IMG/VR virus record: IMGVR_UViG_3300021197_001489
Location: 62,001 to 126,000 of that record
Source of the DNA: a virus
DNA length: 64,000 bases
Reading direction: 5' to 3' (one strand)
Made by a program: the position numbers and the translations under genes. Every line of letters begins with the position of its first letter. The stretch's first letter is position 1. The notes beneath the pieces were generated by a model, which was not told the origin of the DNA, did no database searches, and saw only the letters and a program-made list of their open reading frames with translations. Shown one piece after another: positions 50,801-59,262 of the stretch.

Positions 50801-53800
50801 CTCCAAGTTATATCATTGAATGCAGGATTTTTATACAAGAACAATTGGTAGCTTTCATCAGGCAGCAACAAACTACTGTTAAGACTGTTAGGTGATGATT
50901 TCTCAGTAAAGATTTTTAAATAGTTCTGATCGCTAAATGCTCCCATTCTGTAACACAAGCGTATGTCCATGTTATCCAGTTTGGTTTCAAGTAAGTCAGT
51001 GCTATCTAGTCCTGTAACTCTATTGTAATCAACAATCCAGTTTATATAACTGTTCTTGATTACGCCGTTGCCGTAGATGCTGATCACTGATGGATCAATA
51101 CGGAATCTGTTGTTGTAAAGGTACTGATTGAATTCTGTATTGTATTTCCATAAGTCTCTGTCGGCAAACAATGAGAAGTAACTTGCAGGTTTTGTTAATG
51201 CCAATAACTCTTGGATAGCAAACGGATAGTAACTGCTACGTCTCCACACAGTTTCAACTGGACCCATGTCGCCAGCAACCCATGATTTTTTGAAACTGTT
51301 CTGATCATAGTTGCCTACAATTGTATCAATTGGCGGTAATAGATTACCTTGACTGTCGGTTGGAATACACTGCAATAATCCTGGGCGCACATAGTCTGCG
51401 CGAATATAAGGTGCAACTGGATCTGCAACAAGCCCAGCGGCCATATCATTCCACAACACCAAGTTGCCTGAAGTATATGGAGCAGGTCCGTATTGTTCGT
51501 TCCACCAAGTTGGTCTTTCAGTGAGTCCAACCATTTCCCAGGGAGTAGTATGTGGGCTATCTGTGTCATACAACTGGAAGTAGATTGCTCTCCAGCCACC
51601 TAACAACGGAGCACCAGTAAGTCGGTTCGAGCTTTGGCTGTAGTTCCATGTAAATGCGTCGTCTTCAATATAAGTTTGGTCTTTGTATGGCAAGCGCACG
51701 GCGCCGTCCCAGGTCAAGAAGTTTCTGTTGAGTATATCATTAACTTCAGTTAAGGTATAATCAGTTGTGCGGAACTGTCCGGGAATAACATCAACACTGC
51801 TAATTGGTGGAGTAGCTCTTTCAGCTGCACCAATTTTAATATTGTTGTATATGCGCTTTTCAAATTCCAGTAACACAGCATTTCGATAGTCACCGTCTTC
51901 ATAGGCAACAGTTAAACTGCCGTCATGTCCTTGTATAACCTGCTGGGGATCAACATAGGTAGTGTCAAGGAATTGTTGCGGCTTATAAATTTGGTACAAT
52001 CCCATGCTGCTTGGTGTCGACGGCACAAAGCTACCAAGTGTAGATTTGTATTCACGAATTATAATCTTGTCGCCAATTGCTAGTGTGACCGCAGTGGTAT
52101 TGATTGTGATGCGCGGGCCGTCAGCAGCAACAGTGTACTCTTGCCCGGAACCAACCAGTATAGTTTGAATACCAGTGCTAATTGGTGTGTAATATACCAA
52201 TATGCCTGCATAGTTTGCAGCAAACATATCATAACTGTAAAGCGTATCAAACACATTTGTTGTGATAGGAGAAACAGTATAAGTTGTTGTTTCAAATTGG
52301 CTTCCTCCCGGAATAGTATCAGTGTAATAGAACGGAGAAAATTCATTTTTGCCTTGATTCAAAGCAAACAGTGCAGCATCTAGTATGTCGGCAGTGCTTT
52401 TGCCTTCAAAGTCATTTCTTGCAACATAATTAAGAATTTGTTCTTTGGTTTTGTTGTACTCGCTAGCATTGAATGCAGCCGAACGGAAGTAATCAAACTG
52501 TCTATCTGTGATAAACGGTGTGGTCATTGTTAATGGCGCACTGTGTTGTAGTATTAGCGCACCATAAGGTACAACATTGCCCAGGTCACGCACGTTGTTT
52601 GCGCCATTAATTTTTCCATTTAGATTTTCTAAATTTTCGCAAATGCTACCATAATGATTTCGAATAGTGCCAAGTGTAAGACTTGTGGTATTTTCATTCA
52701 TTGCATTTGATTCAAGATTATCTGGAATAGTATAAAATGCAACACTACTTGCTTGATTGCTTAACACCTGCACTTCAATGCTGTCACCAAATGTTGCAGT
52801 TGTGCTATTGGATGCAAAACTAATTTCAGTAACGCCATCAGCATTTGTGGTATAGCTGTAGTATTCAGGAAGAACAAAAGTGCCGTTCACAAAAACTTTT
52901 ACTGGTACAAGTGATGTGTCGGTCAGGACTACAACATCAAGCACCAACGGCAGTCCAGTATAGTCAAAAGAGAAACTTTGACGCTGAACATATTCAGTAA
53001 AGCTGGTTTGCCATCCTAATAATTTGTCAAAAGTTGTTATAGTGTTATATTGTCTGACTACACCTGTGTCAATTTTTGTTGTTACACTCACTGTGCCTTT
53101 CACATATACAAAAGTGTCTACGTACAGATTGTTATCAAAAACTATATCACCTACGTTTGCAATAGTAAGATACTTGAGAGGCTGCTCAATAATTGTATCT
53201 GTAGCTCCTGTGCCTAGTGCATAACTGAATATCTTTGAACCAACAAAAGTTGTACTTGGGTACACAGTGTTGTCACCAAAACTGTAACCATTGCTATCGT
53301 ATACATCAAAAAGAGGCGCCTGATTGACATCTGTTTTTTGTTGTGATGCAACCCAAGTCGTTCCATCAAACCAATAACTGTTGCCTTGTAATGTTGAACC
53401 TGATGTTACAACTGTAACACTGTTGGTTGGAGTATCCGAAGTTGTTAAACTTGCGGGTTGTAGGTCAATTACAGGCTCGCTACTATCGTCAAACTGTACA
53501 AACTTGACTTCGTAGATTTTGTTCCGAACTTCTGGATCTAAGTCTGCTGCAAAAATCACTCTCGAGCCAGAAATAAAACTGTATCCGTCAACGCTATAGC
53601 CAATTGTACCATTGATGTTTGAAAAAGCATCTGTCTCGCCGAAGTCAATGATATCAATTGGGGCAATGCCTTCTGTTCCATAGTCGAACAGTTTGAGGCT
53701 CTTACGGAATTCTAAAATAGGTCTTTTAGCGCGGTTATCGTTGTTAACTTGCGGAGCAACATTGTTGTATGTAGCTGTGGCATTTAGCACATCAATGTGG

Positions 53801-55407
53801 AACCATCTATTACTGCGAGCCCAAGCATTGCGATCAAGACTTGCTCTGTTAATGGTCATGTAGTCTTGCACAGTTGGCGCATTCAGTGTGCTATCAAAGT
53901 TTCCTTCGTCAAAGCCAGTGCTATCAAAAGGAACACTAGAACTTTTAGTATACTTTTCTGGAGTAATAAAATCACTAACCAACAATAGCTCGATTGCAGT
54001 GCCAACTCCTTCTATGTAGTAGTCATTGCCTTGGTAACTGGTCGGCGTAGTTGCTCCAATAAATCTGACTTTAAGTCCATTTGTAAACACCACCCCATTG
54101 GGAGAAGTATAATTTTTATGTCCCAGGATATCATCAATTATAATGCTAGCATCACTTGGCTGATCAACAAGACGTATCACACCAAAGTTAGTTTCGTCAC
54201 TTTGGTCTTGGTAATATAGTATATCAAGATTGGCAGTAATAAGAGGCTGACGCTCGAATGTGCCTTCTGCATTTTTATAAAATGTAACACCTGCATAATC
54301 AGTGCCATATTCAATCAATGTTTTTGAAAGATCAGCAATTGACTGAACTTTAGTAAGTTCCATAAATGGACGGGCAGGGTCAGCATAGTTAAAGTTAATT
54401 CGCCACTGCACATATCTTTCTGCATCCGTTACCAGTGGAGTTCCGCTGTCGAACCCTTCGTCAAAGCCGCCTTCTTCGTCAATTGGAGTTTCTATAACCC
54501 AACCTAGCTCAGTGTCAGTGGCAAAAATCAGTGTTCTGTTTTGCAGATCAGTAATGCCATCAATACCACCGTTAGCAGCCAAGAACACATCAACATATTG
54601 ATTGTTTACTTGATTAAACTGTAGTGTGTCTTCAACTAGATCGGTTGATCCAATATCAGTAAGTGTAAAGAAAAAGTTTTGAGCTGTGTTGGTTGGAATT
54701 TTAAATGTTACTGTGCCAACATCATCGCCGTTGTTTTCTACGCCAAGTACGTCACGTGAACTCTGATTTGGTTGTTGCGGCAATACTCCACTTGTTCCCG
54801 GAACACTCTGTATCCAAAAGTTTTGGCCAAGGTTGTTTACATTAAAAGTGTATGTGCCTTGACGTGCCAGTGTTAGCGTTGGCAATGTACCTGCTTCGCC
54901 TGAAAATGTATAGCCATCATCGGTGTCAGTTACATCAAAGTCGTCGCGTATAGGAATAGCATTTGCAAATACATCTACATCGTCTGGGCCTTCAGGAACC
55001 CAAACGTATTGTCCAAAGTTGACAAACTTGTCAAAGTCTATCATTGGATCCCAAGAATAGTGTTCACTGTTAAACAATCTGTCGTGGCGTGTTACGTTAG
55101 ATCCTTTTAACTCTAAACTGTCAATTATACCTGGATAGGTTACTGCATTGCTGACAGTACTGGTGCCTGTTTTTAATTGCACAACGCCTGGTTCTAGTTG
55201 ATAGTTGGTACGGTTTTCAGTTGCTTCAAGTACATAGCTATCTTTTGGATTTACCCCTTGACCAACTTTGCGGCCAATATAGCCTTCAGTTGGTTTGAGA
55301 GTTGGATTTTGTGTAAGCTGGTCAAGTGTACTGCGTAACAATTGCTTGTTAGCAGGAGTTTGGAAGATTTCAGGAAGAAAGTCTTCAGAACGAATTCTAT
55401 TGGCCAT
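41875..55407 (-). CDS. Giant virion structural protein with FG-GAP repeats (4510 aa)
   Basis: A single uninterrupted frame of 4,510 residues, 20 nt before the next tail gene and 3 nt after gp6, occupies the place of T4 gp7/gp8. It starts MANRIRSEDFLPEIFQTPAN, known to me from large marine myovirus structural proteins. At ~2190-2890 there are at least five FG-GAP-like units (FGSSLASGKFDWAVAGAP, FGNSLATTTDG, FGASISISDTASTLAVGAP, FGTAVSYVDGILLIGAP), suggesting an integrin-type beta-propeller. GFDxxxFD motifs recur throughout. It probably forms part of the baseplate periphery or a long adhesin. One-third of the visible structural module is this gene. Confidence 0.8.
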   Translation of the reverse strand: MANRIRSEDFLPEIFQTPANKQLLRSTLDQLTQNPTLKPTEGYIGRKVGQGVNPKDSYVLEATENRTNYQLEPGVVQLKTGTSTVSNAVTYPGIIDSLELKGSNVTRHDRLFNSEHYSWDPMIDFDKFVNFGQYVWVPEGPDDVDVFANAIPIRDDFDVTDTDDGYTFSGEAGTLPTLTLARQGTYTFNVNNLGQNFWIQSVPGTSGVLPQQPNQSSRDVLGVENNGDDVGTVTFKIPTNTAQNFFFTLTDIGSTDLVEDTLQFNQVNNQYVDVFLAANGGIDGITDLQNRTLIFATDTELGWVIETPIDEEGGFDEGFDSGTPLVTDAERYVQWRINFNYADPARPFMELTKVQSIADLSKTLIEYGTDYAGVTFYKNAEGTFERQPLITANLDILYYQDQSDETNFGVIRLVDQPSDASIIIDDILGHKNYTSPNGVVFTNGLKVRFIGATTPTSYQGNDYYIEGVGTAIELLLVSDFITPEKYTKSSSVPFDSTGFDEGNFDSTLNAPTVQDYMTINRASLDRNAWARSNRWFHIDVLNATATYNNVAPQVNNDNRAKRPILEFRKSLKLFDYGTEGIAPIDIIDFGETDAFSNINGTIGYSVDGYSFISGSRVIFAADLDPEVRNKIYEVKFVQFDDSSEPVIDLQPASLTTSDTPTNSVTVVTSGSTLQGNSYWFDGTTWVASQQKTDVNQAPLFDVYDSNGYSFGDNTVYPSTTFVGSKIFSYALGTGATDTIIEQPLKYLTIANVGDIVFDNNLYVDTFVYVKGTVSVTTKIDTGVVRQYNTITTFDKLLGWQTSFTEYVQRQSFSFDYTGLPLVLDVVVLTDTSLVPVKVFVNGTFVLPEYYSYTTNADGVTEISFASNSTTATFGDSIEVQVLSNQASSVAFYTIPDNLESNAMNENTTSLTLGTIRNHYGSICENLENLNGKINGANNVRDLGNVVPYGALILQHSAPLTMTTPFITDRQFDYFRSAAFNASEYNKTKEQILNYVARNDFEGKSTADILDAALFALNQGKNEFSPFYYTDTIPGGSQFETTTYTVSPITTNVFDTLYSYDMFAANYAGILVYYTPISTGIQTILVGSGQEYTVAADGPRITINTTAVTLAIGDKIIIREYKSTLGSFVPSTPSSMGLYQIYKPQQFLDTTYVDPQQVIQGHDGSLTVAYEDGDYRNAVLLEFEKRIYNNIKIGAAERATPPISSVDVIPGQFRTTDYTLTEVNDILNRNFLTWDGAVRLPYKDQTYIEDDAFTWNYSQSSNRLTGAPLLGGWRAIYFQLYDTDSPHTTPWEMVGLTERPTWWNEQYGPAPYTSGNLVLWNDMAAGLVADPVAPYIRADYVRPGLLQCIPTDSQGNLLPPIDTIVGNYDQNSFKKSWVAGDMGPVETVWRRSSYYPFAIQELLALTKPASYFSLFADRDLWKYNTEFNQYLYNNRFRIDPSVISIYGNGVIKNSYINWIVDYNRVTGLDSTDLLETKLDNMDIRLCYRMGAFSDQNYLKIFTEKSSPNSLNSSLLLPDESYQLFLYKNPAFNDITWSSVIVQRTATGYSVSGYSQDRPYFEILKSLTNGNFQTITVANQTARVANDYSNTVVQVPYGYEFTSASAVVDFLNSYGAFLTSQGMTFDNSENGVILNWGQMAQEFLYWVNQSWTAGSLINLNPGANQIKLSQPFSVVEGLSEENINDIMLDQNFGPMTSKDFAVERLGNELKLVALNNQTFSYLNARFTSYEHIIVFDNTSIFNDLIYEPKTAARQARLLLNGFTVFDWNGTLDAQGFILNQDNIEEWVPNVSYTKGQIVEYKNAYWSATKLLSPNETFVFADWIRSDYERIQTGLLPNLATKADSIRNNYDANTANLESDADLLGFGLIGFRPRQYMQNLNLDDISQVGLYRQFLATKGTLSSAEIFTSANLGKEEAEYNIFENWAIQRGLYGANANRSYFELRLDESKLLANPSTIAVIDPGDVTTANQTVLVDNLWRESYKITNKNILPVLDQTPEDLGLPTAGYVNYDDVAIKVFDYDDLTAVINSLDNISVGTNIWVAKANSYDWNIYRTNLVSASVVSVFDNLNNTCTVTFDVNHGLLVNDRITIKYFNDDVDGAYIVDSVPGLKQINIILALPGETTSLTGDGICFELESVRVAQAADVAGLSFATSITAGNQVWVDDDGTGNWVVYQKIDPFASPTELVASTPIINNLFGSTITQGLRNQGALIGAPGSGGVYAYNKAEGAYVGTTIIIPSATGFSGFGSSLASGKFDWAVAGAPASNSSKGYAVAINRDGDNGSYRQTQLFIGQNVAYEFGYAVAVSDDERWMYISEPADNKVYAYTREDVQSQVLDFTGDGTTVNFTIEPTILVDTNLVTAQTQLGVTKNNNATVAGSDWSLVLVNSVQTVQFAVAPNDGDTIRIIRLQSQQNIGDGSTVAFDIGPLFTANDIYGFSVFIGDTLQRPTYDYTFAGTTITFTSPPSNGTLILTKADTHWDFVSTISAPASVISGGRFGNSLATTTDGRQILIGAPNDTVGSDTLAGTAHIIDRSVQRFQVTNAATATYTVTDAPVGTPAVILNGTYLIAPGNANNAQYSVVGSAITIGTTATPVVLQVGDIIEIETNTFRLMQTIQSPMPGQSYNFAKTVDVCPTNCSLYLGMPNDSAVVPEGGSVERWMNQARLYGTITGTIANPVLTVGNSIRINNYYVTLTGTTVASLVTDITALDIPNVVAFATSNGELQLTLENVVVGEEFIKLQVLPGTGTAFADLGMQPIMYAQTLVNPVPQAYGHFGASISISDTASTLAVGAPDATALLPTTFDTDSTYFDSKSLNFLDPADESGVVYTFDFLNAASASATNPGKFVFGQQIFDTTIASLDKFGTAVSYVDGILLIGAPNDDLNDSSGDFGRVSSLLNALKQPAWKAIYNEQPIVNASLLNSVFTYDKISNSVTNYLDFIDPLQGKILGAAQANINYTGGIDPAAYNTGTINNFGSQWNTDHLGEFWWDLSTVRFIDYHQDTIEYRSRRWGQLFDGSSVDVYEWTENSVPPAQYTGPGTVFSTTSYTITSALDSAGTFITSYYYWVKGLTAVPQGKTLSSNGITQYIDNPRSSGVSYVAAIAQNTVALYNCRNLISATDTILHIEFDKISNTDNVHAEYDLITVGNKDSFLSGGLYRKFLDSYCGEDTLGNLVPDATLGVADKYGVSFRPRQSFFVDRFLALENYLTRANKIMALYPVTETKKFDLLNSEEPVPTSASGEWDQKVATYAELTYQDLRQVAVGFNYLVESDSTQEGLWTIYTVIAGPTLQLARVQNYDTKLFWYYVDWKGTTLDGTLYSVANKPEVEVAVYSDLLALQNLSDGEYAQVAANSFNKIEIYQYSVASGEWTRVYLEDGTIAISETIWDYSVGNFGFDTEVFDAQRFDQAPTTETRQILKALNQEIFTTDLEIFRNELLILTFEFIMTEQAAPDWLFKTSLIDVNHKIRDLIEYPIFRRDNQDFVSEYIKEVKPYHVQIREFNLRYEGEDTYLGNTTDFDLPAYYDQLRQQFISPILDENVDEPSSLSSFPSTAPIWETWPYSQWITNYKLKVASVTVIEGGSGYTVPPQVIVTGDAVTQATMTAKVNSAGVLVSIVVDTPGSGYVTTPILTISGGNGSGATAVAVLTPNLVRDLTTTIKYDRITYTSQVKDWTANTAFTAGELVRFPVPTVGVVDVTLPEVYSVTANFTSEATFNPENYTKVGQDTLDGADRTIGLYTPDPSEPGRELAQVMTGIDYPGVQVTGPNFNQNTGFDVGNFDINPFDNLDFGPEGLPTYDPAILDVIYESAFSDSYLGIRATDINVEGGGFIDTYSSHAPEELVPGSEFDTLDLKVYTRPGSDWNSDGHGFDIKNVNALYTAVSTVVSFGDLMLHPVGIDIVNNTVTQNISPSNYVVDWVSKTLTVNAGATVGDILGVTVWGIGGGSQLYKESFVGSNIKAKTQIITVTYSEIVELVVFINGEITTDYTYAASGSFATAVTFTTQPTLSDWVTIVALGATTPIQYSWSTPQAQYFDYDGSSSQYPLTNSLQGTNIANMIVERNGFRLRPPSGIEYTGDGSSLGPYYLATADKTDQNLISDNDVLVYVDNVQQNLALDFTLSTWDGSSDRYVEFTASALPAAGADIKIAVTTEADYTMVNTTDLNLRVSAIPNAEFTVYTFNDTAQQDILTKVFVGPTTTGVTTGDGFDEVPYDSAGFDLTVGTTVDTNDFALGRLITDPSRISVTLNGDFLQPGSEFTISTGGDGLSILTVSGSILGAADVLAVTMFTMDLVPDSLNFRIFQDMLGNEKLLRLNTGNTTELAQAATQTDDVLYFTDVTKLSEPNLASNIFGQVMVGAERITYRERNDSSNSVSGLRRGTAGTGASAHAIGTVASDVGPGEQLPSQYQEVTTTDTTNTGDGTTTRFITSITVPVSEDSTEYAESIKVTVAGKVLTPETDYTITGTDIAFTEITLTTAPAANVDVWFSKLTSKVMYAQGASTASNGIALQEQTTPAALFLKDQG

Positions 55408-55410
55408 AGT

Positions 55411-58400
55411 TTACACTACTCCGCTGTTTGTTGCAGTTCGTAATTGACTGCTGGTGAGTGCGTCAATGACTTCAACATCGTTGACTGTTGCTGCGTTTAC
55501 AAAAATTTCATTTGCTTGGCTGCGTATTTCGTAAAGATCTCCAAAGCTCTTGAGTGGATCAGTTGGCACAAGTACCACTGTTGAAATAATAGTTCCGAGC
55601 TGATCATGCAAGTATGCACTGAGTTCTGAGAAGAAGAAAGTATCACCAAAGTCCCAGTTTTCAATGGTAAAGTATTGATTCATTGCATTTACCACTTGAC
55701 TTTTTATTTCACTTACACTAACTGTGCTGTTTGGATTTTTAACACATTTAATTGTTGCTCTAAGCTCAGTTGCTGCCTTGGTCCCAAACAATGGCTTAAA
55801 TGTAGCACTGTTAAGAATGATGTTGTCTGAGATCATTTTATACTGATTCAGTGTGCTGTAACTTGCAGTCAACTCATCAATTGTTGGTTGTGCTGGCTGT
55901 ACCACAGTTCCTGTGCTGTCCTTGACATAGTTCTGGTATGCAGTATAATAAGCACTGGTAACAAGATAGATATCAATGATATTGGTTGTGCCTGGATCAA
56001 TGCGTCGGCTTAGCGGAGCATTGTGGCGATACTGAAAGTATAAGTCTTGACGACCAGTGTACGTTTCGTAGCCAGTTACTTGAGCAAGAGTTCTCAATCC
56101 GTCATATGCAACTGTTAACTGGTAAAATTTCTTATCTGTGTAAGCATAAAACACTTGCGCATCTGGATACTCACTTTTGACCAATTCAATTGCTGCCTCA
56201 GTGGCAAAACTACCAATTACTACACCACTTGCAAGCGGCAAGTATCTTTCAAGATTGTCAAAGTCTGTAGTTCTCTGCAAGAACACACGTTTGCTATTTG
56301 GATTAACTGTTGGGTCAACCAGTGTTTCAAAGTAATCTGGATTGTCTGGTACACCGTCATTGTCAGAATCTTTATATGAAATCCTAACACGGAAGTCATC
56401 TACAAACCCGTCAGTTTCAACTGGCTGTCCAATGATGTCCAATATTTCATCGCTGTTTAGTGTTGCGCTTGAATCTGGCAAACTGTTTGTTTTAAGCACA
56501 TTGATAAAATCGTTAATAACTGTACCTGTTTTTGGATCATAAACTTTTTGTGTGCCATCGTAAAAGAAACGTGTTTCCAATACACTTGCCCAGAAGCGTT
56601 GTAAACTGCGAGAACTTACAGTGTATGTGACTCCGTCCGTTTCAAATGCTATTAACCAACTGTTGTCTAGTCCTGTGCCCGAAGTGTTTTGTGCATTATT
56701 AAGACTAAAGGTTGTTGCTGCATTTAAATTTGTTGAAGTAATTACATACCAAGTTTCAGTAAGGTTGTTGTAACCCAACCCAAAATCTCTATAGAGTTCA
56801 ATTTGCTCACGCATAGTTGTCTCAGTGGCAGTTGGCAGATCAGTGATAAAGTTTACAACTACTTCAGTTGGTACTGCGTTAGTTGGAATAAAATTGTTCA
56901 GTGTCACTGGCCCAGTTCCGTCAGCATTGTTACCAACACCAAAGTTTGTGCCGTCAAGTTCAAGTGCAGTAACAGTTGCCCAAATTACTGTCTTATCGCC
57001 AGGAAGTGTTGGAGAACCAGTTTTCAATCTGTTAAACTTGTTAAAGTATTGCCCTGCTGGTGGCACAAATTTAATCAGTCCTCCCTGTGCAATATACTGT
57101 TTGTTGTCGCTTGTTTGTGGACCTACAGGTGCAGGTGCCTGTGAACTTACAAAACGGAAATAGCCAGTTGTTTCATTTGTGCCAGCGGTGCTTTGTACCC
57201 AGTCTAAGTTAAGTGTTGCCAAGTTAGGGCGGATAAAGTTTTGATAGTAAAACTCCTGCATACCTCTACCACTAAGCACAGGCTCAACTTGATTTACAAT
57301 AACATCTGAAATGTCATTTTGGTCAATAAATGTAAATGTAAAACTTGGAACTTCAGTGTTCTCAAAAATTAATCCATCGCTGGCAAACACATTGGTACTT
57401 GAGTACTTGCCTGTGATGTCAACAAGATCGAGATATCTGCTTGTACCAATTGAACTGCGGTTAACTGCTTTGGATTTAATAATTGTGCTGTACAATGTAT
57501 AAGGAAAGTTATTGTAGTCTTCTCCGTTAACCATGCGGTTCTGTGTGTAAAATCTTGCAGGCGCACGTTGTTTGATTGCATCAATGTTTTCCCTGTTTGT
57601 TGCATTGCTAACAGGTTGAGTTAAAGCACAACTCAGGGTAAGTGTTTCGTTTCGTCCAGTTCTGCTAACGTATGCAATGGCAATTGTTACATTTTGTAAT
57701 TCATCAGTGTCAATAATATAGTTAAGTCCATTTGAACTTCTAACATAGGTTCTAAATAACCCGACCGGAATACTACTAAACACGCCATCGCCAAAGTTCA
57801 GATTGATCTGATCATTTGTTCTTGATGTGATAGCAAAGTACTTGCGATCCTCAGGAGCAAGTTGCTCAACTGCGCCAGAATAAATGTTATCTACAAACTC
57901 CCATTCAGCTTCAATGTTACCTTCAGCGTCCAATTGGTATAACCAAGTGTCTTCGTTGTTGATACCTTCAATGTTTACGTTCACAACTCTATTTGAAATA
58001 CGTTCGCCCAAGTTAAATGTTGTGTCTTCCAATGATCCTTGTTTGAACAAGAAAAAGAAGCCTGTGTTAGCACTGGCATAACCTTGTCTGTCATTTCTAT
58101 ACAGCACATTAAACATACTGTTTGGAGCAGGTGATGGTTCGTATATAAAAGTTTTGTCTTGTGAAGTTGCACTGACTGCTTCGAACACCATATTCGTGCC
58201 ATTAACAAGTGAATTAAACGGAACCACTGGCAAGAAGCCATTTACTAGGTTTAGTGCATATTCATCAGTTTGTACACCTAGAATGGTTTGACTGTTACCC
58301 GGGCGACCAAAACGCTGTGCACCGCTCATTGCAGCATTCATAATAACTGTAAACTGTTCTAGCCAATTTGCATTGGTTGTGTCGTTCCAGTTTACCGTGA

Positions 58401-58818
58401 CATTTGAGAGATTTACGCCAGTAAAGTCCACAATGTTTTCAGTTGTGGTTACGCTTTGCACTTTGATGAAACCTTGTGCAGCAGTATTACGCTTTGGTGT
58501 ATAACTTACTAATTCAGCAAGACGGGTCACGCTGTCACGTCTTTCAGCAGTATCAATAAAGTTTTCTCTAGTGTTCAGATCGTTTCTGAAACTGGCTGCT
58601 TGACCCATAAATGCCATAACGTCCAGTAAAGCAATAAACTCAGAACTTTCAATGTAGTCATTGAAGCTCTCAGGATAGTACAGGCGAATGTAATCAATAA
58701 AGCTCTTGCGAAGTGTTTCAAAGTCATAGCTTTGAAAGTCAGCTTCACGATAGGTTTGATAGATACGCTTCCAATCTTCTACGCCAAATATGCTGGTTTG
58801 TCTAGTTGTTTTTGCCAT
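55411..58818 (-). CDS. gp6: Baseplate wedge protein gp6
   Basis: The 1,135-residue protein matches T4 gp6 in its N-terminal region: FIDYIRLYYPESFNDYIESS, ALLDVMAFMGQAASFRNDLN and REDSV-like RRDSVTRLAELVSYTPKR. gp6 forms the inner ring that holds the six wedges together. It is larger than T4 gp6 (~660 aa), as in marine T4-like phages. A late-promoter-like octamer lies 21 nt upstream. gp25 precedes it, as in T4-like gene order. Confidence 0.88.
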   Translation of the reverse strand: MAKTTRQTSIFGVEDWKRIYQTYREADFQSYDFETLRKSFIDYIRLYYPESFNDYIESSEFIALLDVMAFMGQAASFRNDLNTRENFIDTAERRDSVTRLAELVSYTPKRNTAAQGFIKVQSVTTTENIVDFTGVNLSNVTVNWNDTTNANWLEQFTVIMNAAMSGAQRFGRPGNSQTILGVQTDEYALNLVNGFLPVVPFNSLVNGTNMVFEAVSATSQDKTFIYEPSPAPNSMFNVLYRNDRQGYASANTGFFFLFKQGSLEDTTFNLGERISNRVVNVNIEGINNEDTWLYQLDAEGNIEAEWEFVDNIYSGAVEQLAPEDRKYFAITSRTNDQINLNFGDGVFSSIPVGLFRTYVRSSNGLNYIIDTDELQNVTIAIAYVSRTGRNETLTLSCALTQPVSNATNRENIDAIKQRAPARFYTQNRMVNGEDYNNFPYTLYSTIIKSKAVNRSSIGTSRYLDLVDITGKYSSTNVFASDGLIFENTEVPSFTFTFIDQNDISDVIVNQVEPVLSGRGMQEFYYQNFIRPNLATLNLDWVQSTAGTNETTGYFRFVSSQAPAPVGPQTSDNKQYIAQGGLIKFVPPAGQYFNKFNRLKTGSPTLPGDKTVIWATVTALELDGTNFGVGNNADGTGPVTLNNFIPTNAVPTEVVVNFITDLPTATETTMREQIELYRDFGLGYNNLTETWYVITSTNLNAATTFSLNNAQNTSGTGLDNSWLIAFETDGVTYTVSSRSLQRFWASVLETRFFYDGTQKVYDPKTGTVINDFINVLKTNSLPDSSATLNSDEILDIIGQPVETDGFVDDFRVRISYKDSDNDGVPDNPDYFETLVDPTVNPNSKRVFLQRTTDFDNLERYLPLASGVVIGSFATEAAIELVKSEYPDAQVFYAYTDKKFYQLTVAYDGLRTLAQVTGYETYTGRQDLYFQYRHNAPLSRRIDPGTTNIIDIYLVTSAYYTAYQNYVKDSTGTVVQPAQPTIDELTASYSTLNQYKMISDNIILNSATFKPLFGTKAATELRATIKCVKNPNSTVSVSEIKSQVVNAMNQYFTIENWDFGDTFFFSELSAYLHDQLGTIISTVVLVPTDPLKSFGDLYEIRSQANEIFVNAATVNDVEVIDALTSSQLRTATNSGVV

Positions 58819-58838
58819 GTTTTTCTATCCTTGGCAAG

Positions 58839-58846
58839 TATTTATG
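58839..58846 (-). promoter_or_regulatory. T4-late-like promoter (CATAAATA)
   Basis: The - strand reads CATAAATA, one mismatch from the T4 late consensus, 21 nt before the gp6 start codon. Transcription would begin near 58833 and give a short leader. Confidence 0.5.
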
Positions 58847-58871
58847 ATATTAATAAACTGGGCAGTTTATA

Positions 58872-59252
58872 CTAAACGTCTGCGAACGCGGCACGTTGCT
58901 GTTGGTTGTCAAAAAACACAGTTAATAGTTCACCATTTTGTCCACTAACAGTGTCAACTTGTAATTCAACCAATATGCCGTTTTCTTGAGCAAAAACGTT
59001 AATGTCAGCGATACTTATACGAGGATCTTGTGCAACTACACGTTGTATTTCTGTGTTTATCTGCTGTGTTGTTGCTGCACTCTGTGGTTCAAAGATCAAG
59101 TTCCACATTGCAGTTCCAACTTCAGGACGTCCTGGCACTTCGCCTTGGCGAATATTCAATGCATTCAGCAAATCACGCTTAATCAACTCAAAGTCAGTGA
59201 GTGTGTAAGTTTTATATCTGTCTATTGTGCTGTATCCGATAAATGTTGGCAT
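58872..59252 (-). CDS. gp25: Baseplate wedge protein gp25
   Basis: A 126-residue gp25/lysozyme-like wedge protein. It has the core LIKRDLLNALNIRQGEVPGR followed by GTAMWNLIFEPQS (~45-57), which is diagnostic for the gp25 family of contractile-tail baseplates (also TssE). It sits between the spike and gp6 and initiates sheath assembly. The stop is followed by the gp6 late promoter. Confidence 0.92.
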   Translation of the reverse strand: MPTFIGYSTIDRYKTYTLTDFELIKRDLLNALNIRQGEVPGRPEVGTAMWNLIFEPQSAATTQQINTEIQRVVAQDPRISIADINVFAQENGILVELQVDTVSGQNGELLTVFFDNQQQRAAFADV

Positions 59253-59262
59253 AATGTATTTA

